From: Flabesymbios commensalis
Lineage: Eukaryota > Annelida > Polychaeta > Terebellida > Flabelligeridae
Assembly (NCBI GenBank): GCA_964017125.1
Contig: OZ024907.1
Coordinates: 24,986,476 to 25,050,475 of the forward strand
DNA length: 64,000 nt
Direction of reading: 5' to 3'
Both the position numbers and the translations under genes were made by a program. Under the pieces are notes generated by a model. The model saw nothing but the letters and a program-made list of their open reading frames with translations. It was not told where the DNA came from and made no database searches. Positions 12,515 to 24,369 of the stretch are shown here, one piece after another; position 1 is the stretch's first letter; each line of letters opens with the position of its first letter.

Positions 12515-12985
12515 ATCGATTACTACATGATTACTACAGGTAGGCCTGCTAAGTGTTTAAAATTGAGATCGCAGCTTTCCACTGTGCAAGCCGATGACAG
12601 CGTCAGCTATCACTCACAACACCCCTGGCTCGGAGCTAATCCTTAACAGGTAGGGTATCAGTGGGAGTAATTCACAACTCACCTTTGCAAGCTGATATGA
12701 CAGCTTAACCATGTTAACTCCTCAACCGCTAAATTAAATATTTTAAATCTTCGCCCACTTAAAGTTGCGTCTTGCTACCGCAACCCACAACTTCAAGTGG
12801 GTGAACATTACAATATTCGCGCTTAGCGATTTAAGGGTTTTATAGGCTGTCACTTACCTCTTCGTGGACTAACTCTACAACAGTTTATTATATGAAGTTG
12901 AATAAACCACAAAAAAGATAACATGTCTTACTTTATTATGAAACAGCTTATAATTATGAAATCGTAATCGAAGTGATAAAGCGCA
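12515..12985. repeat. Second copy of the 0.4-kb direct repeat
   Basis: Same succession of words as 12035-12430, slightly longer because of inserted segments near AAGTGTTTAAAATTGAG and GCGCTTAGCGATTTAAGGG. An internal tandem duplication within the transposon. Confidence 0.8.
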
Positions 12986-13762
12986 CGCTTGATAAAATTT
13001 ATGTTTATAATTTACTGTTTGGTAAATATTGTACGTAGCACTTAAATAATTTCAACAAGGAGACATATTATACTCATAATCAGTTGATAATATACTCCTT
13101 ACCAGCTGATAGCAGAAAAACTGTATCAAAATAGAAATGTTATCTGAAAAAAATGTCAGACGCACTGTACTTGGCTCTAGAACGTCAACAGTCTAATCCC
13201 ATTACTATAATCAGTGCAGGTGTTGGCGATAATTGCCACAGGCACTGTTAGAAAACACACCTTTGCATCGCTTAAGCCGTTAATTCTCGCACGGCTGGCA
13301 CCCTCTGATATGTAGAGAGAGACCGATTTAGTGGCCTAAATTATTAATCAATTTGAAAATAGAATTTTGGCATACATCACCAGATGAGCTCGGCACTCTT
13401 CCATCTTCAATCGTTTTTACATCACGTTTAAGCCGTTAGTTTTCCCCGATAATCATGTGTTATAAATTATAATAAAACGTTTATAAAGTAGGCCTTCAAC
13501 ATGCTCAATATTAGTGTTATATAATTAGCTATGTGAAGTGCCATATGAAAACCGGCCCTACATTTCGAGAAATGAGCCTAAAAGATTAACTATTTCACCG
13601 CTAATCACTACTATAGTCATTATTAATTCATTTTTTAGGCGATTAAGTCACTGTTATTGATGCAAATATTTCGTCTCAAATTACACTAATATGAGTAATG
13701 TTGAGGCTTGCGGCACAACTCCAAGTGGGTGAAAATAATTCTCAGATTCTGTGACTAATTAG

Positions 13763-14169
13763 TGGAAAACAAGGCAGAAACTTCTTTGCAAGCGATTCGA
13801 GATCTGGTAGCCTACATTGATGTCAACTTGATCAAAAGCACCACCTGGCCCCCCAGCAGCTGGAGCGTGTTCATGCAGACTGTGCGCACCAATAACGACG
13901 TGGAGGGATGGCACCGTCGTCTGAACAAAAGAGCTGTCGGCGGTCAGGTCCCTCTGTATGTGTTGGTGTCACTGCTGCATAGAGAAGCCAAGCTTGTGTC
14001 AATACAGATGAAGTTGGTTAGCGAGGGCAAACTGTCGCGCTACCACCGTAGACAGTACAGGACCCAGCAGGCTCGCCTTTTCAACATGTGGGAAAGCTTC
14101 ACCGACAACGAACTTACCACCGCTCAGCTGTTGTCTAAATGTGCCTCTGTTTATGGACCAACTCTGTAA
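13763..14169 (+). CDS. MULE-type transposase, C-terminal exon
   Basis: An open frame of about 135 codons without an ATG at its start. It is entered most simply from an acceptor AG at 13761-13762; a stop lies just upstream in the same frame. It reads RTNNDVEGWHRRLNKRA, followed by basic and Leu/Arg-rich sequence to a stop, with an AATAAA signal about 4 nt after it. The TNN-x-x-EGWH-x-x-LN block is the signature near the C-terminus of many animal MULE transposases. The codon usage is GC-richer than the surroundings, as expected of a coding exon in AT-rich DNA. The catalytic core exons were not found, so this may be the only remnant. Confidence 0.7.
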
Positions 14170-14297
14170 AGATAATAAATGTTCCATGAGAAATAATGTT
14201 CATTGCAGTAATAAAATTGTAAATACCAATCTTAAAACTTGTTGTTTGTTGCTGTTTCATTTAAATAGGCCTAATTGAAAAATAAACATTTACTTAC

Positions 14298-14355
14298 CTG
14301 CTACGACTAAATATCCGTCACATTTGAACGACCTCGACCTCCCGTAAGCCGCCAT
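14298..14355 (-). CDS. Possible short first exon inside the MULE-like element
   Basis: On the minus strand an ATG opens MAAYGRSRSFKCDGYLVVA and ends at a strong donor, GTAAGT. It lies inside the transposon but opposite in orientation to the transposase exon. The strong donor and Ala-rich start are the only support; no following exon was found. It could be the first exon of a host transcript driven from the element or simply chance. Confidence 0.25.
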
Positions 14356-14679
14356 TTCATGGCCTAATAATTATGTAAACAGCGTCAGATCACGTTGAAT
14401 GAGTGATAACCTGCGAAAAAACTGTGGCGACAGGTGGCAGTATGACATAACCTTGAAAACGATATATATATATATATATTGTAATAATGTAAGCGATTCC
14501 AACGATGTGTCACACTTGATAATAAATTGTTAACTGACAAAGTTAGAAGTGGCTCAAATTCGAGTAAGTTAGCGATAATTGAATACTGATTTAATATTGT
14601 TATTGTTATTATTATATCTACTGTTATTATTATAAGATTTCTAATAGACTCCATCTCGCGACATAAAACATTTAAAAAA

Positions 14680-14832
14680 AGTGGTACGAAGTTGTAGGTA
14701 CGAAGTGGTAGGTACGAAGTGGTAGGTAGAGGTGGTACGAACTGGTAGGTAGAGGTGGTACGAACTGGTAGGTCTATTATTTTTGTGGTACGAAGTGGTA
14801 GGTTACGAAGTGGACATGGTACGAAGTGACCT
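14680..14832. repeat. Right subterminal GGTACGAAGT array
   Basis: Same motif as the left array, in the opposite orientation: GGTACGAAGT/GGTACGAACT repeats separated by GGTAGGTAGA or GGTA. The terminal 30 bp are the exact inverse of the left terminus. Confidence 0.8.
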
Positions 14833-14838
14833 GCTACC

Positions 14839-14846
14839 GTGTGCTT
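14839..14846. repeat. Target-site duplication, right
   Basis: GTGTGCTT immediately after the right terminus, matched exactly by 11594-11601. Confidence 0.75.
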
Positions 14847-14899
14847 TGTGTGACTCGTAGGGTGTAAAAAAGTGTAGAATTAGGTGCTTAGTCCAAGAT

Positions 14900-17745
14900 A
14901 AATAAATTTCCAATCGTCAAAGAATAAAACAATAGAAGTAGAACATTTGGTCCACTCAACCAAGCTAGATGTGATCATCGGGACTAAATGCTAAAATCAC
15001 ATCACAAGAAATCTTAAACTCGACTGGAACTACATGGTAGTCTATACCGCAAGGACAGACCCGATCAGTCATATGGTGGTGTTTTAATTGTGGTTACTAA
15101 TGATTTGACCAGTTCAGTAGCTACAGACTTAGACACCCCTTGTGAAATCCTATGGGTGCGTATAAATTGACCTGGATTCAAATCTTTTCATTTTGGCGCC
15201 TTCTATAGACCACCACAAAATGATTTAGACCTTCGATCTACTTTTTGCCAACTGGATGAATCCCTTATTAGAATAACACACCCAACCAATGGTCATGTCT
15301 GGCTCGGTGGTGACTTCAATGCGCGTTTATCGACTGTACATTGCTGGAGGTGTCTCCATCAGCTGGCAGTGAGAGACTCTGAAACCAAAAGCTAATCGAC
15401 CTATCGCTCGACCATAATTTAGACCAGGTTGTTGATAAGCGGACTAGAGAAGATAGGATCTTTTTTTTTTATATTTAGCCACACTGTGTTTCGAAACCAA
15501 AGCGCAATATATTTTTATATAAAAGGCAAATTGGGACAGGTTGAAATCTAAATTAAACTCCCTAGACCTATACACACAATTCCAAACCAAATACCAAGCA
15601 TAGACAACCCCAACTTCTGGCATGGACGAATTTATACCTAAAAAACAGATTAATAATAAACACCAACTCCCCTAGGTCACACATAAGATAAAAAAGAAAG
15701 AAAGAAAAAACAAAATTTACTCAAAATTAAAGTCATCAAAATCTGTGAAAATTATGAAGCAATATTAGGCAATCAAGCACAGTTTGCAAAATGATATGAG
15801 AAAAGCCTATTGGACATAGATTGAAAACATATTCGGAAGAAGATAACATATCAGAAAGGAAATCTAAACAAAATAAATTTTGGTCATCCCTTAAACTTAT
15901 GCGCAAAGATTAATCAGGCATAACCCCCTCCGTAGTGATGGCGACACTCTTGCCGATGCCCCTGACAAAGCAGCCATCCCCAATAATCAACTTAGTTCGG
16001 TATGCACTCAAGAACCCGGAGGACCAATGCGTGACAAAGTGCCTAGTCCCATTACATCTGTGCCTGACATCAAATTATCAGCTTCTTGTGTTAAAAACTC
16101 TTAGACAATCTATAAAACCCCATAAAGCTTCTGGCCCGACTCTATTCTCCCAATGGGTTTGAAAGAACTCAGTAATGAGATTGCTCCTTTATTAGAAATG
16201 ATTTTCTGCCGTTACCTTGCAACTGGTCAGGTCCCAGAAGACTTAAAAGAAGCTAATGTAGCTCCGATTTCTCAAGAAGAGCGATAAGCACAACCCGAAT
16301 AATTATCGCCCTGTCCCAATTTACATGTATATCATTCAAAATTATGGAGCACATTATTGTTAGTAATCTGATGAAACACCTAGATATTCAGAACATCTTA
16401 TTTTTTCTCCAACTGGCTTTCGTCGAAATTACTCTTGCGAATTCAAGGACCTAGCCATTTGCACAACACAAACAGACATATCATGGAGTTTAGCAAAGCT
16501 TTTGATAAAGTCCCTCATAAGCTTCTGAATTATAACTTCAGCTGGTATGGCATCCAAGGGGATACTCTTGGGTGGATATCAAACTTTTTTTCCGCTAGAT
16601 CTCAGAGAGTAGTTCTGGATGGGGCCCCCTCTGATAGTGCTCCTGTATTGTCTGGTGTACCCCAGGGTACTGTCATGGGGCCCATACTATTCTTAATTTA
16701 CATAAATGACCCACCTGATGAAGTTGTAAATAGCACAGCCCGCTTGTTTGCTGATGCCTGTATTATTTACCACCCCATCAGGAACAAAAAAAGACACTGA
16801 TCTACTGCAGTCTGACCTTGACGCTGTCGGCTCCTGGAAAAACACTTGATTGATGCAATTAACGCAGACAAGTGTTTTACCATGAGAACCGGCAAAGGTA
16901 AAAAAATAATTAGCAAAATCTACGCACTTCATGACCACCCTCTTTAAACTACCGACTCAGCTATATACCTCAGTCTCACGCTTACTTCATATCAGAAATG
17001 TAGCACCTGCATAAGTAACGCTACCAGAAAAGCCAACAGTATCCTCGGCCTCCTTAGAAGAAACCTCAAGACAACATCCCAAACATTAAAAACACAAGCA
17101 TATCAATCCCTAGTAAGGCCTCGTCTGGGATATACAGCCACGGTCTGGAGCCCACATACAGCTGAAAATGTGAACAAACTGGAAATGGCTCTGAGGAGGG
17201 ATGCAGGATACACTTGCAACCGTTTCCTCAACACGAGCAGTGTGATAGAGATAATTGACCACCTCGGCTGGGAGTCCCTTGCTGCCCGTCAAATCAACAT
17301 GAGGCTCTAAATTATGTAACTGTATATCTCGTACATCTGCAGGGGACGCCTGGCAGAGATGGCTGACCATGTCCACAAGACAGACACGTGGATTCCACTC
17401 GTGGAGGTATGTTCCTCTCAGCCCATCAAATAATGCCTATAAATTTTCTTTTTTTGCCGAACACCATCCCCATATGGAACAACCTCTCATTAGAGATTGT
17501 TTCTGCCCCAAATCTCACCACCTTCCGCCGCTGCCTTCTTAAGCTGTAGATGAAAAGGTTTTTAACCCACTGCACTATATTGCATTTCATGTGTAACCCC
17601 CGTTTTCTTTAGATTACATATTACCACATTGTTTAGCCTCAGCACATTTTACTTTTCGCCTTGCGCAGCGCACATCACCCACACAGCGTATCATACACCA
17701 AGTGAGGAGTGCTCGATGTTCACCATGAGAAGAAGAAGAAGTGAC
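14900..17745 (+). mobile_element. LINE (Jockey/CR1-like), decayed
   Basis: The 5' third encodes remnants of an APE-type endonuclease (TKLDVIIGTK, QSYGGVLIVV, FGAFYRPPQND, WLGGDFNAR, in changing frames). The reverse transcriptase follows at 16.47-16.80 kb: FSKAFDKVPHKLL, then VLSGVPQGTVMGPILFLIY, then LFADAC where the catalytic box would read FADDC. After that come pieces of the C-terminal region (LEMALRRDAGY, LGWESLAARQINMRL). The 3' end is a GAAGAAGAAGAAG run near 17735. Many frameshifts and stops, and the second catalytic Asp is lost, so it is long dead. Its 5' end lies close to the right end of the MULE-like element. Confidence 0.85.
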
Positions 17746-17747
17746 AT

Positions 17748-19690
17748 ATGTAGCTGCCTCCTTGACAAGGAGCCTGTGCAGTGGTGCAGATTAAAAACAG
17801 TCTGTTGTTCACAGGGTCAGCATCACGGGATCAACCTTAGATAGGGAGCTCTTGAAACTCTCCAACATTGGCTGGCTGGCCAGTGCCTGTGGACAGCAGC
17901 TCCATAGGTGCACAGTTTTAGGAAAAAAACGAGTGCTTATAGGTCATGGCACGCGTGTAGACCTGGCTGAAGTGATGCTCACTGCCTCTCGTGGTAACTC
18001 TCACTGGTGTAAGATCGGCTTGTGGGATGTCAACAAGACCATGGGTGACTCAGTAGAGCATGGTCACTCTGCTCATTGCACGACGGTGAGCCAGTGAGTG
18101 TCCTCTTAGGGTCTCAATTAGTGCGGAGACACTGGAGACACGTCTGTATTCCCCAGTTACAAAGCGGGCTGCACATCGCTGGACCATCTCTACTGCAGAT
18201 ATGTTCTTGGCAGTAGGTGGATCCCACGCACAGGAGTCATATTCGACTGAGGGTCCGTCAAATGTTTTGTAGCAGGTTTACTTGATGTTAGTAGGACATC
18301 TGTTGATGTTATGCTGCAAAAAGGCTCGGGTATTGTTGGCCTTTTTGGTGGCATCGGCTATGTGGGCGTTCCAGGTTAGCTTGCTGTCGATGGTGATGCC
18401 CAGATACTTGGCACTGCTAACCTCCCTCAGGACAGTGCTCTGTACAGTGTAGTCACTGTCTATTCTCCTCCCCCTCCTATTAGTAATTATTATCACCTCA
18501 CATTAATCAGGGTTAAACTGCATCAGCCAGTCAGCTAACCACTTTTGTAGACGATCCCGGTCTTGTTGCAGAATAACAGCATCAGCTGGTGAGTTTATGC
18601 GACGGTAGAGGAGGCAGTCATTGATATTACATAACAGAGGGTGATCCCAGGACTGAGCCCTGAAGTATTTCTAATGTGACTGGTGCACTAGCTGAGGTTT
18701 CCCCCTTCAGGACGACTTGTTGGGAGCGGTGAGAGAAGAAGCATTTGATCCACTGGAGGGTGTTTCCTCGTATTCTATAATAATTGAGCTTAGCCTCAAG
18801 GCGTGCATGTGGCACTTTGTCGAAGGCCTTAGAGAAATCAAGTGGCACAGCATAAATTTGTTCATCGTCATGGAGGCCTTTGGCTAGGTCGTGCATAGTC
18901 TGTATCAGTTGGGTTTTGGATGATTTTTTTGCGGAACCCGTGCTATAAAGATCGTATTGTTGACTAGGTGATTCATGATATTGCTAAGGATAATATGATC
19001 CAGGCATTTACATGCTATGCAGGTCAATGATAGGCCTGTAGTTGGATGGACGAGTTCTCTCCCCTTTCTTGAAGTCAGGTATAGCCCATGCAGGCATGCT
19101 TCCAAACGGCTGGTAGTGCACTCTGATCGGGTGAGGGTTGGCAGGTCAAAGTCAAGGCAGGGGCGAGCTCGCTAGCATACTCCTTGAGTAGCCTAGCCGG
19201 AATCTCATCTGGGCCAGCAGCAGAGTGGATCTTAAGGCATCTCAGTAGTTTATACACACCCTCCTCAATCACAGTGATGCGGGCCAGGTCAGGCTAGGAG
19301 GTGGGAGCGGTAGATATGTACTCTTCGGTGAAAACTGATGACAATTTATCATACATGATATTGGCTTTCACCTGAGAGTCACTGTGAGCCACCCCATCTC
19401 TCTTTAGAGGAGACACACCACTATTGTCACACTTTTTGCTTTTGATGAAGGATCCAAAACGCTTCAAGCTCTCGGGGTCTGTTTCTTCACCGGTTATCAT
19501 AGAGTTGATATATGAATAGTATGCCTTGCGACACTCAGATTGAACCTCACGTTTGGCAGCTTTAAATTTAGCTCTGGCCTCAACAGTTCTAAGTTTGATG
19601 GCTCCGCAGTGGTAGCGTTTCATATGCCGAGCAAGACGCTTGCCTTTGGGTGGAGATCCAAGGTTGTTCAAATCGTGTCTCGATTAAAGG
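17748..19690 (-). mobile_element. LINE (Jockey/CR1-like), decayed, minus strand
   Basis: From high to low coordinates: a basic linker after the endonuclease (RYHCGAIKLRTVEARAKF, EVQSECRKAYYSYINSMI), then HSAAGPDEIPARLLKEYA, LDFSKAFDKVPHARLEAKL, SHRSQQVVLKGETSASAPV, SAKYLGITIDSKLTWNAHI and the C-terminal EMVQRCAARFVTGEY block near 18.15 kb. The order is that of a Jockey/CR1-type reverse transcriptase. Frames change several times and the FADD catalytic box is missing. It is 5'-truncated (no endonuclease) and lies tail to tail with the plus-strand LINE before it. Confidence 0.85.
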
Positions 19691-20240
19691 AAAGTTTGAA
19701 TGGCGATGTGTCAGCTGCATGGATATCTTCATACATCAAATATTTTCAATCGGGTGTAGACCATAGGCTATATCAACCCGCTATGCATGGTACAATTTTA
19801 ACGTTTATTTTTCATATTATCAGCTTATTTATTATACATGTATTTAGCTTTGCTCGAATGTTTAGTAAGTTTAATTAGACCACAAGGAATGCTACTGTAA
19901 TTGAGAGTATTGAAAATTCATGTCAAAAAAGCTGTAGATTGACGAACAATTTTGTATCTGTAGACCCCCTGTGTAGGCTACTGATAACGATATGTTGAAA
20001 TATATTGTGCACAGTGTGGTATACAATGTGATCAGGTTGTAGCCTAGCGCATACACGTCCTGTTATTTATTTCAAAGACAATAACTTTCTATAATATATC
20101 TGAAATGTAGGATATTGTGCACCATAACCAGAAATACACGTATTTCTGCAATAACTAGATACTAAGTGTAGCAAAATCAACATTGTTCTTGTAATGCAAT
20201 TTATACGCAATATGATATATTGTGATTGTACTGCTTCGCT
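19691..20240. other. Noncoding between two LINEs
   Basis: AT-rich, no repeat or exon recognised. Confidence 0.4.
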
Positions 20241-20244
20241 TCTT

Positions 20245-21905
20245 GATAAAATCAAATCAAATCAAATAATCTTTATTTAATGAGGGTATACAATTTAGCG
20301 CTGAAGCGCTAATTTGCAATGGGCCCTCGTAAAATCATCCATATATATAGTTGACAGTATAATTAATGAGCAAATGTGACATTTTAACATACTTTATATG
20401 ACACATATGATACATTCTACTATTTTAAGGGTTACATACATAACATACCAATGTATGGAAATTAAATTGTGTATAAATACAAAATATATACACATACATA
20501 TGTATGCACACATATATGAATATTCATTAACTATATATTAAGTTTTGTTGGTACAATAATAGGAAAATAAACATTCTTTAAACTCAGACAGTGAATTGGC
20601 AAAGCGAATCTCAACCGGGATTATATTCCTCACAGTAATGCCCATTGAGGAAAAACTTTTGTAATAATGCTGGTTGCTATATGTAGATTCATTTTACTGG
20701 CAGATCTGGTATTGTGAGTATGAATGTTCTTGGAATATGTAAATAGGTTTTCTAAGCCTTGGTTACTTTAACCATTGATGTATTCGTATACCTGGATTGC
20801 TATGTTTTTTCATCCTAGCTTTTAATGGCAGCCATTTTAGTTCAGCAAAAAGAGCAGTTTTTTTAATGTTGTAGTCATAATATTTTTTATCAAGAATAAT
20901 ACGGGAAGCTCTCTTTTGTAATTTTACAAGATTGTACAGAAGAGTATATGAACATTTTCCCCATATAATGCAACAATAATCTAAATGTGGTAGTATATAA
21001 CTGTTGTAGAACAACTTTCTAGAATCAACAGGGAGAAAACTTTTAATTTGTCGCTATACGTAAAGGTTTTTAACAATTTTGTGATAAACATGTTTAATAT
21101 GTAATTTCCACGAGAAAGCATTATCAAAATGAACTCCTAAAATCTTAGTTGTGGAAACCCAAGGTATAACAGTGTCATCAATTTTTAATTCAATTGTAGA
21201 ATCAACATTTTGAAGTCTCTGTCTACTGGCTACAATCATGGAACAACACTATGGCAAAATTAGTACCATATCATTTGCTTTACACCATTCTATAGCATTT
21301 TTTGTGTTAATAAAGAGATTTGATTCAATACGTTTTACATCATCACATATAGTTACATCATCGGCATATACAACTTCTTCTCTATTTGATAAAAATAGAG
21401 GTATGTCATTGATATAGATAACAAAAAGTAACGGTTCAAGGATTAATCCCTGTGGAACACCTGATAATACCGTTCTAGAATCTGATAATGTTCGTTGTAT
21501 ACACACTTTTTGCGATCTTGAACTGAGATAACCACTTGATGGTTTTATTGTTACATCTGTACAATTTAGGTTTTTGCAATAGAATATCGTGATTAACAAG
21601 ATCAAATGCTTTACTCATGTCATGTTGAGTTATTCCAAAATATTTCCCTTCATTTATTCATTTTTCTAGTTAGTGTTAGTAAAGTTGTTTGACATGAATT
21701 TTGTTTTCGAAAACCAAATTGACTATCAGCTATTAGTTTACGTTTCGGAAGAAAAGCATACAGGTGAGTAAATACATGTTTTTCTAATATTTTTGACAAA
21801 ATGTGTAACACTGATACAGGTCTATAATTTGAACATTCACATCCTGATCCGCCTTTGTGGTGTTGATATTTCCCGTTTTTCTTATTTTGGACATGCATGT
21901 CTGAA
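20245..21905 (-). mobile_element. LINE (CR1/L2-like), decayed, minus strand
   Basis: On the minus strand: SNYRPVSVLHILSKILEKHV and FGFRKQNSCQTTLLTL at 21.65-21.9 kb, VLSGVPQGLILEPLLFVIYI and VVYADDVTICDD at 21.3-21.5 kb, TKILGVHFDNAFSW, then YILPHLDYCCIIWG at 20.9-21.0 kb. The YADD box is intact but frames shift between segments. The 3' end carries a (TTTGA)n run (AATCAAATCAAATCAAAT on the plus strand), a tail microsatellite of the kind LINEs of this group use. The endonuclease is absent. Confidence 0.85.
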
Positions 21906-22140
21906 ATGTCGTATGTGATACAACCTGATCACATTGTATACCTACATAGCAGGGTAATATATACACCCGGGTCAAAATATTTATATGTTTGCCGTATGAA
22001 GATATACACCAGTTAAAGATTTCAATGCGATATATGGCATCGAACCTGTTTATATGCCTGATTGTGCCCACCAAGTGTTCTTTTGTCTGCTGGGATTAAA
22101 CAGTCATCAATAGGAAATTCGACTTTAGCTCATTTTAAAT
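21906..22140. other. Unassigned sequence between two LINE fragments
   Basis: A minus-strand open frame reads through from the LINE but shows no family motif here. May be LINE 5' sequence or flank. Confidence 0.3.
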
Positions 22141-22144
22141 TTTG

Positions 22145-23013
22145 AACATACATTTAAAAGTCAAGATTTTTTTCGTTTTGCTCTCAAGTCAGTCCAGGCC
22201 AGGTTCTTAATAAAAGATGTCACATTGGCTGTTGTCTATAACTTTGGGTGACGAATCTTGCTGCTGATCTTTGAATTTTTCTAATGTGTCAATGTCTTTT
22301 TGTCTAAAGGGGTCCCAAACTTGCTTAAAAATATTCTACAGATGATCTGACCAGGGAAAATAGACAGTCTCTCTTAATTTAGGGTACATGCCTTCAGGTT
22401 CCTCAGAAGTGGAATTTGCTTTACTCGTAATTTTATTTACGTGGGCCTCCCATTCCAGGGTCTCGCTAAGGCAAACACCATGGTATGGTGTTGATGAAAC
22501 GTTTTCTAGTGTTTTACCTTTTAGCGTGTACTGGAATTCTAGTTTTTTTTATTTCGGCCTGGACACTCTAAGGGCTGAGCATTTCGAGGGGTTGAAACAC
22601 ATCCCAATCGATCTGCTCAGTCCTGCAATGCAGATTGGTCTCTCTGCAGCTGCTCCTAATCTGCTCGACATTTTTTTTGAGTGATACAAGAGGCAGTCAT
22701 ATGCAAAGATGCGAATCTGCGAGAAAACTGTGGAAGGGAGGTCATTAACATAGGTCAAACAGTGTAGGGGTCCGAGAAAAGTACACTGGGGCACAACGGA
22801 TTTCACACAGGCTGATTCCGAAGAGCTGCCATCAACTACTACTTTTTGGGTTATATTGGTCAGAAAATTTTGAATCCAAATGAATTTAGAGTATGTGTTC
22901 CCCGAATTCCGTGATGGTCAAGTTTGTGCAAGAGGCGTTTGTGGGGGCCTGTAGTTTCCCGGAGAGTGCTAATCCCCTTGAAGACGGGGCAACACTAGCC
23001 TCTACCCACGCAG
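22145..23013 (-). mobile_element. LINE (Jockey/CR1-like) fragment, 3' half of a split element
   Basis: Minus strand: QNFLTNITQKVVVDGSSSES, then CTFLGPLHCLTYVNDLPSTV, FAYDCLLYH (normally FADDC), MCFNPSKCSALRVSRPK, HGVCLSETLEWEAHVN and IQRSAARFVTQSYR, in several frames. The upstream part (about 22.92-23.01 kb, a NYRPPQT-like segment) is cut at 23013 by the copia-family element and resumes beyond its other end at 28340 with SLHTCKLPED. Confidence 0.8.
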
Positions 23014-23208
23014 TGTTGAAAGAAATTCACTCTAGTATATTATTGACCTGATGACTTACCTTAGATTATGATGATTACGTACCTTAATAACTTGTCATAC
23101 TTGACATGGTTCTGTTGTTGCTTCCAGCATGTTCAATTTTTCTAGCGTGGTTATAATAAACATGAATCATGAAATAACTTCATTGTTTATTTATCCAAAA
23201 TATCAACA
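23014..23208 (+). repeat. 5' LTR
   Basis: Begins TGTTGAAAGAAATTC and ends AAAATATCAACA, with TG...CA termini. Aligns end to end with 28145-28339. Confidence 0.93.
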
Positions 23209-23220
23209 GGTTATGGGTCC
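23209..23220 (+). other. Primer-binding site, half-tRNA type
   Basis: GGTTATGGGTCC abuts the 5' LTR. It differs by one base from the complement of the initiator tRNA-Met anticodon region (GGTTATGGGCCC), the site that copia-group elements prime from with a 5' half of that tRNA. The family rule is known; use here is inferred. Confidence 0.7.
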
Positions 23221-23749
23221 ATCGACGCTACAAATGCGCCGGGCGATATTGTAAGAAAAGTGGTGTTTCGTCATTTGACCGTTAGTGAACAGATGGTTGA
23301 ACTTATATATGATTTAAAAGGTCCGTGGAGCAAAGACGGCGGCGACAACAATCCAGACAAAAATGAATACACATGTTGTGAGTATTATTTATTTGAAGGG
23401 TAAAAACTACCCAACATGGAAGGTGCAATGTCAAATGGCATTGATGAAAGAAGGCTTGTGGGGGATTGTGCAAGGCACTGAAGCCAATCCAGGGGCCGAC
23501 AATGCTGAGCGATTGGCTAAATTCAACTACAGGTGGGACAAGGCACTCGCAATTATTGTACTCGCAATAGACCCGTCATTGTTGTTTTTAATTGGAGACC
23601 CTGTGAGTCCAGTTGCTGTATGGAAGAATCTCACTGACCAGTTTCAAAAGAAAACGTGGGCGAACAAGCTGCAGCTTTGTAAGCGTTTATATTCTTTACG
23701 ACTTAACGAAGGAGGCTCTGTGCAAGAGCATATTACGATGGGTTAAAAC

Positions 23750-24369
23750 AATAGTGTGCTAAGTGACATTTTTGGCCTTTAGAATAATAACCAGATAAGT
23801 CACCTATAATATGTATAAAGTTTGAATTTATTTCAAATTCAGATTAAAAAAACAGATCAAGTCGACTTATAGCACATTGTTATTCTCGTGAAAAGGAGCA
23901 CGTATCAGCATAATATCTGTCCAACATAGGACCAATTCGACTTGACACATTGTTATTCTGGTGTTATATGCTTAAATGGGTTCTGTTTCTGGGACAAAAA
24001 CGGTTCAAGTGCACTTAGCGCATTGTTATTCTGAGTCATGTGGAGACAACACAGGGAAAATGCCTGGACTTCATTGTTGATCTAGAAACAATCTCTCCAT
24101 ATTCTGTGTTCCTGGAGTAACAATGAGCTAAGTCAACTTGGTGTGTTGTTGATCCCAATTTTGCTTCTGTAAATCGTTTCGGAAAGTCAAAAAATACTCT
24201 GATAACTTCACTTGATCTACTGTCAAATTCCAATGGCTGTGTGTTTCATCAGTATAAGTCCAAGTCTACATGCTGATAAGTGGATTTAGCAGACTGTAGT
24301 TCTAAGCAAAAAGATAAACACAATTTTGCTGTCAAGTCGACTTGACCCACTATTTTTTTAGACCAACGA
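23750..24369. mobile_element. Noncoding insertion inside the copia-family fossil
   Basis: About 620 bp flanked by a 7-bp direct repeat (TTAAAAC at 23743-23749 and 24370-24376). No coding capacity. The ends are weakly inverted (AATAGTG near the left, CACTATT near the right). The interior repeats a GTCGACTT ... CATTGTTATTCT motif three or four times at roughly 70-100 bp spacing. A small non-autonomous element that landed after the host element. Confidence 0.65.

Larger units (their letters stand above)
11602..14838 (+). mobile_element. MULE-like DNA transposon with subterminal arrays
   Basis: The left end runs GGTCTCTAGACACTTCG and continues TACCATGTCCACTTCGTAAC; the reverse complement of the right end starts GGTAGCAGGTCACTTCG and continues identically. 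The outer 17 bp are half matched and the next 30 or so match perfectly. The 8-bp word GTGTGCTT flanks it on both sides. Inside each end is an array of CTTCGTACC motifs (inverted relative to each other). A transposase C-terminal exon lies at 13763-14169. Animal MULEs usually give 8-10 bp target duplications, so 8 bp fits. The length is 3,237 bp; the rest of the transposase is missing or unrecognised, so it is probably non-autonomous now. Confidence 0.82.
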
